Source: Phytophthora quininea (lineage: Eukaryota > Oomycota > Peronosporomycetes > Peronosporales > Peronosporaceae). Taken from it: a stretch of DNA of 26,454 bases. Positions 19,829-26,454 of this stretch are shown here, one piece after another. The notes beneath the pieces are model-generated. The model made no database searches. It saw only the letters and a list, made by a program, of their open reading frames with translations, and was not told the origin of the DNA. How positions within the stretch are numbered: position 1 is the stretch's first letter; every line of letters starts with the position of its first letter. The stretch covers positions 1-26,454 of the forward strand of contig JAAVTG010000925.1 of assembly GCA_011947345.1 (NCBI GenBank). Reading direction: 5' to 3'. The position numbers were made by a program, and so were the translations under genes.

Positions 19829-20075
19829 GGGAGCACCTTCTCCCCAACGCGATGGCGTTCAAGGCGGTTGAACACATCCCAGGACGCAACAGTAAACGGC
19901 GATCTCTATGCCTACCATCAGTCTCCCAGTACATGACATGTAGATGAGGTTCACGAGCAAGTCCTCTACTAGTAATCCTGAAAGCAAACACAAAGTAATC
20001 GTCAAATCTTACCTACTCAAAGCAGAGTAAACGTGTCATCTCGTTGAACTGCTGCGTGAAGAAGCATTTCCTTCA

Positions 20076-20091
20076 ACTCATTCCGCTTTTT
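20076..20091 (+). promoter_or_regulatory. Initiator-like core promoter of the Cys-rich secreted protein gene
   Basis: ACTCATTCCGCTTTTT matches GCTCATTYYNCAWTTT at 14 of 16 positions and lies 54 bp before the ATG at 20146. It supports that start over the upstream in-frame ATG at 20044. The end of the window matches only from 20082, so the equivalent element of the other copy lies partly outside the window. Confidence 0.65.
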
Positions 20092-20145
20092 GCCAAGTCA
20101 ATCTCAAGAACCACCACAGCCGCGTTGCCGATCAAGCAGCTCTCA

Positions 20146-20361
20146 ATGAACTTCGCTTCCTTCGTCCTCCTCCTCGTCGCCGTGACCGCCTCCTCTGCTC
20201 AAGCCGAAGGCGAGCCATCGTGCGCGATCGCAGAATGTGGCTACAGCTTCTACGGCGGAGATCTTGCTGCGCGAATGACCGCGTGCTGCAAGACGAAGAC
20301 CACATGGGACTTCAATTCCTGCTGCGTCCAGAGCTGCAAGTACGGCAACCCTTGCAAGTAA
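20146..20361 (+). CDS. Small secreted Cys-rich protein (8 Cys), effector-like
   Basis: 71 residues. The signal peptide MNFASFVLLLVAVTASSAQA has a clean Ala-x-Ala cleavage site at residue 20. The mature 51-residue peptide has eight Cys (26, 31, 47, 48, 59, 60, 64, 70), including two adjacent pairs, CC47-48 and CC59-60. No RXLR or LFLAK motif is visible, so it is not a classical RXLR or Crinkler effector. It belongs to the broad class of oomycete small cysteine-rich secreted proteins, many of which act in the host apoplast; the specific function is unknown. It faces the transporter gene tail-to-tail. A second copy at 26177-26390 has a 2-base deletion at the end of the signal peptide. Confidence 0.8.
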   Translation: MNFASFVLLLVAVTASSAQAEGEPSCAIAECGYSFYGGDLAARMTACCKTKTTWDFNSCCVQSCKYGNPCK

Positions 20362-21040
20362 ACGCGACCCGAACGACGCGAGAGTAAAAGCACTAGTGAA
20401 CATTACTACAGGTAATAATGCACAAATGCGAAATTTACCTCCGCCCAGCAAGCAATTTGAACACGAGATGACTTTGCTACATACCTGGTAGTTTGTCAAC
20501 TAACTAGACCAGTTGTTCCCATCAATTGAATCAACTTTATTCTCTCGACTGTGTACGGTGTACGGGTGTAAGAACAACCGGGAAACAAGCAGGCCTCATC
20601 GTGCTGCAGTTAATTGTTATAAGAAAACTGCCACATAATCTCTCCGGTACCGGTATCTTCCCCGCAGGTGCAAGTCGATTGCATTTTTCCCCGTGACTTG
20701 CTCCCAGGCTTCTGTAGTCCTGTGTAGTACTTCGAAGACTTCGTACTTACTTGAAGTACAAGTAACAAACTAAGTATAACTTGAAAAAATACTATCGTTA
20801 CAAAAGATACTGCATGTAGTACGGTATGTTTGTAGATCTGAATAGTATTTACACAGCCAAGCAACCACCAGCACCAAACGGCAAGCACCACAAGAAAGCA
20901 ATACCGGTAAGTGAAAACTAACATTGATCTGGCTGCTCCTGCTGCATGCCTTTCGCGGACACCCCGCAGAGCTAGCTAGGGTTCTACTACCCTGGTACTA
21001 TCATCGTAGTACCGAGCCGACACCGAGGCCACTGCAGAGC
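20362..21040. other. Intergenic between convergent Cys-rich and transporter genes (left arm)
   Basis: This is the 3' flank of both genes. Open frames here, such as 20610-20924 on the minus strand, are A/T-rich with no protein-like pattern, and their counterpart in the other arm is in a different frame. It contains GTACTTCG/AAGTAC inverted elements near 20730-20765, which form a perfect hairpin in the other copy. Confidence 0.6.
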
Positions 21041-22500
21041 TTACTGCTCGCGCTTCGAGTCGTACTCGGCCTGGATCTCCTCGGCCGACTTGCCCGACGT
21101 CTCCGGCACCATCTTGAGCGCCAGCAGGTAGAAGAGCGCCAGCAGCACCACGAACGGCACGTACGCGTAGTCGTTCAGCGCGTCCGAGACGTACGGGTAC
21201 GATACGCCGACGATCAGGTTGCACAGCCAGTTGATCCGATGCAGAGCGACGACGCGCTGGCGCGGATCGAATCCGGGAAGATGTCGGCCGTCATGACCCA
21301 CACGAGCGGGCCCAGCGTCACGCCGAACACGATCACGTACAGCGCCGTGAAGACGATCGACAGTGTAGACACGTCCACGATGAAGGCCAGCGTCATGCCC
21401 ACCGACATGACCACCATGCCCGAGAGGCCCCACAGGATCATGTTGCGCGCGCCGAAGCGGTTGGCCAGCACGCCCGTGAAGAAGGCCGGGAAGATGTTGA
21501 TGAAATCGATGATGAGCGTGCCCACGCGCGAGTCCGAGATGCCCGCGTCCGAGAAGATGCTGCCCGAGTAGTAGAAGACGGCGTTGATGCCTGACAGCTG
21601 CTGCGAGCACGACAGCAAGATGCCCGTCAGGAGCTGCATGCGGTAGCGCGGCGCGAACATGGACTCCGTCTTGGGGTCGCGTCGATCAGACCCTCCTCGG
21701 CGCTCGTCTTGGCCACCTCGAGCCACGATAGTCTGCACATGCTCCTCGCCGTACAGGCGCGCGATCACCTGCTTGGCCTCCTCCTTGCGGCCCTTGGTCA
21801 GCAGCCACGCGGGCGACTCGACGCACATCGACGGCGCCAGCAGCAGGTAGACGACGGCCAGCACCACGGGAACGCCGCCAGGTAGCGCCAGCCGCTGCTC
21901 GTGTTGGCGAAGAAGAAGCAGATCGCCGGCACCAAGATACCGATGGTCGTGAAAATCTGCAGGCCCAGGCCCAGCGTGTTGCGCATGTGCGGCGGCGACA
22001 GCTCGTTCACGTAGCCGCCGATCGTGGCCGTGGCCGTGCCGGACGCGATGCCGGCGATGAGGCGGCCCAGCGCGAACAGCCAGACGTTCGACACGGACGC
22101 CTGCACGACGCCGCCCACGATCATGAAGACGCAGTTGCCCATCAGGGCCTTCTTCCGGCCGAACTTGTCGCTGAAGTGGCCGCAGCACAGCGAGCCCACC
22201 ATGGCGCCGAAGATCCAGGCGTTCACGGCGAACGTCCACTCGAGCTTCGAGTGGCCCGGGAACATGAGGCACGTGTCCTCGGCCACGGGGCGCGTTGCAC
22301 TGGTCCGTGTCGTTGTACTGCGACAGGTTCATCTGCGAGGTGGACCAACCGCTCTGGAACGGCTGCATCCACGACAGCAGCGCGCTCGTGTACAGGATGG
22401 CCTTGGGCTTGATGAGGCGCGCCGCGGCCTTGTTGGCCTCGTCGAAGGCGGTGACGGGCTTGGGCGACCCCGCCTGCGCGTACGCGTCGTTGTCGGCCAT
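21041..22500 (-). pseudogene. GLUT-like sugar transporter, frameshifted copy
   Basis: The reverse complement of the intact gene at 24018-25487, 10 bases shorter. Five deletions relative to the intact copy are: 2 bases near 22291-22294, 1 in the G-run 21868-21870, 5 (agccg on the plus strand) near 21730, 1 in the G-run 21673-21676, and 1 near 21236. They break the frame repeatedly. All other transporter motifs persist in pieces, including the QQLSGIN and GPLVWV elements. Because the same type of indel occurs in single-copy housekeeping genes of this window, this may be an intact gene seen through sequence errors. The true state is undecided. Upstream DNA is unrelated to that of the other copy. 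Confidence 0.72.
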
Positions 22501-22547
22501 GCTACTTGACTGGTCGACTTGTTTGGGACTGGGTCAATTGGAAAGTG

Positions 22548-23970
22548 GCAATGGTTGGGCTGTCAGAATTGCGGTCTTGCAGCTGTAGTACACCTGGACC
22601 GGTAGGCAGGATCGGGCTCACTTGATTGCCGGCACGCGGCCTTTCGCCACGGCACTGTATGTTGCGTTTTCGTGTGCAGCCGTATGGCGATCGGCGTCGA
22701 TAGTGCTGCGATTTGAAGTGGAGCGAGCTTGGCCATCAAATTGACGTTTTGAAGTCGTGGGCGACTTTAGGGTCGCGCCCAGACGCGCGAGGTGGTGCCG
22801 GCTTCCTGTCAGACTCGGTAGCACATCGGTGGCGGGGTGCTGTGGTGCCATTGGGCCGGGTCGCTGTACGGTGGTATCCACAGTGGCAACGGAGCACTCT
22901 TCTCGCTGCGGATCCGTCGCGCTGTTCCAGGACATTGCAGTCCATTTGCCACTCCTGAACCCCTTCTCGGCCCGCGGATGTTTTCTAGCTGCTTCAACCG
23001 GTAGGCTGTAGGAGCATGAGCACTCAAGCCGAGCCGACAGGACACTAGGAGTGCTACAAACGCGGGTTTCTGAAGCTGTTCTTTTTGCGCGCAAGCTGTT
23101 GGGCAGCAGCGTTGCCTATTTCTCCTTGTCTTTTTGATACAAGCACCGGCTTCCGCTAGATTTCCACGAGGTACATTCGAATAGCAAACAGGAGGTAGGG
23201 GAGGTAGATTGTGAACGAACGCTGAAGATTTCTGCCGCCGCTGCAGGCAACAGCGTATTCTAACGAAGTGCTGCAGCGTCATGGAGCAGCGTGGTAGATA
23301 AATAGCAGGAGCACCAACAACCAACCAAAGCGACATGTGATACATGTACGACCGATAGTAGCATTTTGGCAAAAAAAAGTATACAGAATCAAAATAGATC
23401 ATGAGACAAGGCCAGAATTTAGTACAACCTGAGTCAGCCCAAATTCCGGTACGGCAGGTCGTGTGCGGTACGGTACAATTACCACCAAGCAGACCATTCT
23501 CACGGCGCTTGCTGTCTGCCAATGCAGACTCTGTCCGAGTCTTTGCATCCTCTCCCTGGTGCTTTGGACTCCCGACTCTGGAGTGCAAAGTTTGATGTAA
23601 TGCTGCGTGCAAGCATGCGGCATGAATCAAGTGCCGCGCAGTGCCCCGCGATCGTGCTCGTGACGTCGTCAAATCTTGTTAACACGGCGACTCACGACCG
23701 TTTCTGCACTTGGATCCCGCGATACACGGTTCCAAGTCACACTCGGGCCAAGTCTAGCGCGGTGTGCTCGTCCGAGATTGAAAGCCCGTGCACACTTTCA
23801 ATCGCCAGCCGGCGCTGAAGCTCGCGGTTCTCTGCGGCGAGCGGATCCCTTGCCGGCCCAAAGTTCAACGTGGCCGATCCCTTTCACGGCCTCGATCGTT
23901 AGCACCAGCCAACAGCGGTGACCGCGACGGTGAGTGCGGTACCGCCTCCAGCAAACGGCCTCAAGCAGCT
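22548..23970. other. Spacer of the inverted repeat, divergent promoter region
   Basis: Single-copy DNA between two head-to-head transporter copies. No recognisable gene. The longest open frame (minus, 22809-23672, 287 codons) is rich in Cys, His and Trp with no motif and looks like chance. No similarity between the two ends of the spacer was seen, so it is not a simple palindrome centre. Confidence 0.6.
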
Positions 23971-23983
23971 CACTTTCCAATTG
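23968..23983 (+). promoter_or_regulatory. Initiator-like core promoter of the intact transporter
   Basis: GCTCACTTTCCAATTG matches GCTCATTYYNCAWTTT at 14 of 16 positions and lies 34 bp before the ATG at 24018. The first three bases lie outside the inverted repeat. In the left copy those bases read TGC instead of GCT, weakening the element there. Confidence 0.62.
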
Positions 23984-24017
23984 ACCCAGTCCCAAACAAG
24001 TCGACCAGTCAAGTAGC

Positions 24018-25487
24018 ATGGCCGACAACGACGCGTACGCGCAGGCGGGGTCGCCCAAGCCCGTCACCGCCTTCGACGAGGCCAACAAGGCCGCGGCGCG
24101 CCTCATCAAGCCCAAGGCCATCCTGTACACGAGCGCGCTGCTGTCGTGGATGCAGCCGTTCCAGAGCGGTTGGTCCACCTCGCAGATGAACCTGTCGCAG
24201 TACAACGACACGGACCAGTGCAACGCGCGCCCCGTGGCCGAGGACACGTGCCTCATGTTCCCGGGCCACTCGAAGCTCGAGTGGACGTTCGCCGTGAACG
24301 CCTGGATCTTCGGCGCCATGGTGGGCTCGCTGTGCTGCGGCCACTTCAGCGACAAGTTCGGCCGGAAGAAGGCCCTGATGGGCAACTGCGTCTTCATGAT
24401 CGTGGGCGGCGTCGTGCAGGCGTCCGTGTCGAACGTCTGGCTGTTCGCGCTGGGCCGCCTCATCGCCGGCATCGCGTCCGGCACGGCCACGGCCACGATC
24501 GGCGGCTACGTGAACGAGCTGTCGCCGCCGCACATGCGCAACACGCTGGGCCTGGGCCTGCAGATTTTCACGACCATCGGTATCTTGGTGCCGGCGATCT
24601 GCTTCTTCTTCGCCAACACGAGCAGCGGCTGGCGCTACCTGGCGGCGTTCCCCGTGGTGCTGGCCGTCGTCTACCTGCTGCTGGCGCCGTCGATGTGCGT
24701 CGAGTCGCCCGCGTGGCTGCTGACCAAGGGCCGCAAGGAGGAGGCCAAGCAGGTGATCGCGCGCCTGTACGGCGAGGAGCATGTGCAGACGGCTCTATCG
24801 TGGCTCGAGGTGGCCAAGACGAGCGCCGAGGAGGGTCTGATCGACGCGACCCCCAAGACGGAGTCCATGTTCGCGCCGCGCTACCGCATGCAGCTCCTGA
24901 CGGGCATCTTGCTGTCGTGCTCGCAGCAGCTGTCAGGCATCAACGCCGTCTTCTACTACTCGGGCAGCATCTTCTCGGACGCGGGCATCTCGGACTCGCG
25001 CGTGGGCACGCTCATCATCGATTTCATCAACATCTTCCCGGCCTTCTTCACGGGCGTGCTGGCCAACCGCTTCGGCGCGCGCAACATGATCCTGTGGGGC
25101 CTCTCGGGCATGGTGGTCATGTCGGTGGGCATGACGCTGGCCTTCATCGTGGACGTGTCTACACTGTCGATCGTCTTCACGGCGCTGTACGTGATCGTGT
25201 TCGGCGTGACGCTGGGCCCGCTCGTGTGGGTCATGACGGCCGACATCTTCCCGGATTCGATCCGCGCCAGCGCGTCGTCGCTCTGCATCGGGATCAACTG
25301 GCTGTGCAACCTGATCGTCGGCGTATCGTACCCGTACGTCTCGGACGCGCTGAACGACTACGCGTACGTGCCGTTCGTGGTGCTGCTGGCGCTCTTCTAC
25401 CTGCTGGCGCTCAAGATGGTGCCGGAGACGTCGGGCAAGTCGGCCGAGGAGATCCAGGCCGAGTACGACTCGAAGCGCGAGCAGTAA
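24018..25487 (+). CDS. GLUT-like major-facilitator sugar transporter (intact copy)
   Basis: 489 residues, a normal length for the sugar porter family, which moves hexoses across the plasma membrane. Family signatures are all present: GHFSDKFGRKK (108-118, loop 2-3), GRLIAGIASG (146-155, TM4), ESPAWL (229-234), QQLSGINAVFYYS (303-315, substrate-binding TM7), GPLVW (400-404, TM10) and VPETSGKSAEE (468-478, after TM12). Twelve hydrophobic segments fit. NLS and NDT sequons lie in the first extracellular loop. An initiator precedes the ATG by 34 bp. Stop TAA at 25485. It is convergent with the Cys-rich gene copy. Codon use is very GC-rich, which creates long spurious open frames on other strands. 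Whether it is proton-coupled or a facilitator cannot be told. Confidence 0.94.
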   Translation: MADNDAYAQAGSPKPVTAFDEANKAAARLIKPKAILYTSALLSWMQPFQSGWSTSQMNLSQYNDTDQCNARPVAEDTCLMFPGHSKLEWTFAVNAWIFGAMVGSLCCGHFSDKFGRKKALMGNCVFMIVGGVVQASVSNVWLFALGRLIAGIASGTATATIGGYVNELSPPHMRNTLGLGLQIFTTIGILVPAICFFFANTSSGWRYLAAFPVVLAVVYLLLAPSMCVESPAWLLTKGRKEEAKQVIARLYGEEHVQTALSWLEVAKTSAEEGLIDATPKTESMFAPRYRMQLLTGILLSCSQQLSGINAVFYYSGSIFSDAGISDSRVGTLIIDFINIFPAFFTGVLANRFGARNMILWGLSGMVVMSVGMTLAFIVDVSTLSIVFTALYVIVFGVTLGPLVWVMTADIFPDSIRASASSLCIGINWLCNLIVGVSYPYVSDALNDYAYVPFVVLLALFYLLALKMVPETSGKSAEEIQAEYDSKREQ

Positions 25488-26176
25488 GCTCTGCAGTGGC
25501 CTCGGTGTCGGCTCGGTACTACGATGATAGTACCAGGGTAGTAGAACCCTAGCTAGCTCTGCGGGGTGTCCGCGAAAGGCATGCAGCAGGAGCAGCCAGA
25601 TCAATGTTAGTTTTCACTTACCGGTATTGCTTTCTTGTGGTGCTTGCCGTTTGGTGCTGGTGGTTGCTTGGCTGTGTAAATACTATTCAGATCTACAAAC
25701 ATACCGTACTACATGGTGCAGTATCTTTTGTAACGATAGTATTTTTCAAGTATTATACTTGGAGTTTGTTACTTCGTACTTCAATTCGAAGTACGAAGTC
25801 TTCGAAGTACTACACAGGACTACAGAAGCCTGGGAGCAAGTCACGGGGAAAAATGCAATCGACTTGCACCTGCGGGAAGATACCGGTACCGGAGAGATTA
25901 TGTGGCAGTTTTCTTATAACAATTAACTGCAGCACGATGAGGCCGTTGCTTGTTTCCCGGTTGTTCTTACACCCGTACACCGTACACAGTCGAGAGAATA
26001 AAGTTGATTCACTTGATGGGAACAACTGGTCTAGTTAGTTGACAAACTACCAGGTATGTAGCAAAGTCATCTCGTGTTCAAATTGCTTGCTGGGCGGAGG
26101 TAAATTTCGCATTTGTGCATTATTACCTGTAGTAATGTTCACTAGTGCTTTTACTCTCGCGTCGTTCGGGTCGCGT
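25488..26176. other. Intergenic between convergent genes (right arm)
   Basis: The counterpart of 20362-21040. It contains the hairpin 25771-25799 and an AATAAA at 25997-26002 on the plus strand, about 510 bp after the transporter stop. Open frames 25604-26038 and 25627-25926 are not conserved in frame between copies and look non-coding. Confidence 0.55.
25771..25799. repeat. Perfect 12-bp-arm hairpin
   Basis: The arm ACTTCGTACTTC, loop AATTC and arm GAAGTACGAAGT form a perfect inverted repeat. Further CTTCGAAG units follow at once. The corresponding site in the left arm (near 20737-20765) has lost several bases and no longer pairs well. Confidence 0.8.
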
Positions 26177-26390
26177 TTACTTGCAAGGGTTGCCGTACTT
26201 GCAGCTCTGGACGCAGCAGGAATTGAAGTCCCATGTGGTCTTCGTCTTGCAGCACGCGGTCATTCGCGCAGCAAGATCTCCGCCGTAGAAGCTGTAGCCA
26301 CATTCTGCGATCGCGCACGATGGCTCGCCTTCGGCTTGCAGAGGAGGCGGTCACGGCGACGAGGAGGAGGACGAAGGAAGCGAAGTTCAT
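26177..26390 (-). pseudogene. Small secreted Cys-rich protein, second copy with 2-base deletion
   Basis: The reverse complement of the gene at 20146-20361, two bases shorter. The bases TC are lacking in CTCTGCTCAAGCC, at the end of the signal peptide (near 26330-26333). The frame then turns Arg-rich and loses all eight Cys. The start (26390), the stop (26177) and the rest of the sequence are the same as in the other copy. It could be a true null copy or an indel error. Confidence 0.7.
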
Positions 26391-26454
26391 TGAGAGCTGC
26401 TTGATCGGCAACGCGGCTGTGGTGGTTCTTGAGATTGACTTGGCAAAAAGCGGA

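Larger units (their letters stand above)
20082..22547 (+). repeat. Left arm of large inverted repeat
   Basis: This arm is the reverse complement of 23971-26454 with near identity; the differences I found are nearly all small indels, plus one clear substitution (CAATTGAATC against CAAGTGAATC). It contains the Cys-rich gene and a transporter copy. The arm probably extends left of 20082, because the partner arm runs off the window end. Indels cluster in the hairpin region near 20745-20800. Confidence 0.93.
23971..26454 (-). repeat. Right arm of large inverted repeat (runs off the window)
   Basis: This arm pairs with 20082-22547 in reverse complement. It is longer by about 18 bases because the other arm has more small deletions. 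Position 26454 corresponds to 20082, so homology continues beyond the window and the full arm is longer than 2.48 kb. Confidence 0.93.

Noticed and set aside
19806..19991. A minus-strand frame with DGRHRDRRLLLRPGM, faintly like a retrotransposon integrase zinc region.
   Set aside because: Too short and too weak; no other retroelement domain, long terminal repeat or target duplication nearby.
22809..23672. A 287-codon minus-strand open frame in the inverted-repeat spacer.
   Set aside because: Residue composition looks random, no motif, no initiator or splice support.
24146..25552. A 468-codon open frame overlapping the transporter in another frame, with similar long frames on the opposite strand (24009-24782, 24933-25604).
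   Set aside because: Arg/His/Gly-rich shadow frames created by very GC-rich codon use; all conserved transporter motifs are in the 24018 frame.
20082..26454. Simple hairpin-read artefact (missed sequencing adapter) as the source of the palindrome.
   Set aside because: Such artefacts have little or no spacer; here 1.4 kb of unique DNA separates the arms. Other assembly errors remain possible.
1..26454. tRNA, rRNA and CRISPR arrays.
   Set aside because: No cloverleaf-like or rRNA-like segment and no regularly spaced short repeats were seen by eye.

Overview
The window looks like nuclear DNA of an oomycete (Phytophthora/Pythium type). The evidence is GC-rich compact genes, short GT-AG introns of 58-73 bp in four genes, and near-matches (14 of 16 positions) to the oomycete core-promoter initiator GCTCATTYYNCAWTTT 28-66 bp before three start codons. 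Protein architectures also fit: J-domain plus thioredoxin-like, ankyrin-FYVE-TPR, and a small secreted Cys-rich protein. The species cannot be fixed from sequence alone.

Left part (1-15353), mostly minus strand: the 3' part of a Lys/Ala-rich gene ending in a CaaX-like tail (+); a large B-box / IQ / phosphatase-like protein whose catalytic Cys is replaced (-); CNOT4, the RING-RRM-CCCH ubiquitin ligase of CCR4-NOT, in five exons (-); a small orphan gene (+); a long coiled-coil protein with four 44-residue repeats (-); an ataxin-2 homologue with Lsm, LsmAD and PAM2 elements (-); and an ER-type J-protein with a redox-dead thioredoxin-like domain (-). CNOT4 and ataxin-2 both belong to cytoplasmic mRNA control.

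Middle part (15354-20081): a gene-poor kilobase with a possible ABC-transporter tail relic, then an ankyrin-FYVE-coiled-coil-TPR protein (+) and an unrecognised about 420-residue protein (+).

Right part (20082-26454): a large near-identical inverted repeat. Each arm carries a small secreted 8-Cys protein gene and a GLUT-like sugar transporter gene. The order is Cys-rich> <transporter, spacer, transporter> <Cys-rich, with a 1.4 kb spacer. The left transporter copy has five small deletions while the right is intact; the Cys-rich gene is intact on the left and carries a 2-bp deletion on the right. The inner repeat boundary falls inside the transporter initiator, so the two copies have unrelated upstream DNA.

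Nearly every long gene carries small frameshifts, many in homopolymers, although the coding on either side stays well conserved. This is best explained by uncorrected indels in the sequence, so broken genes here should not be called pseudogenes without checking reads.
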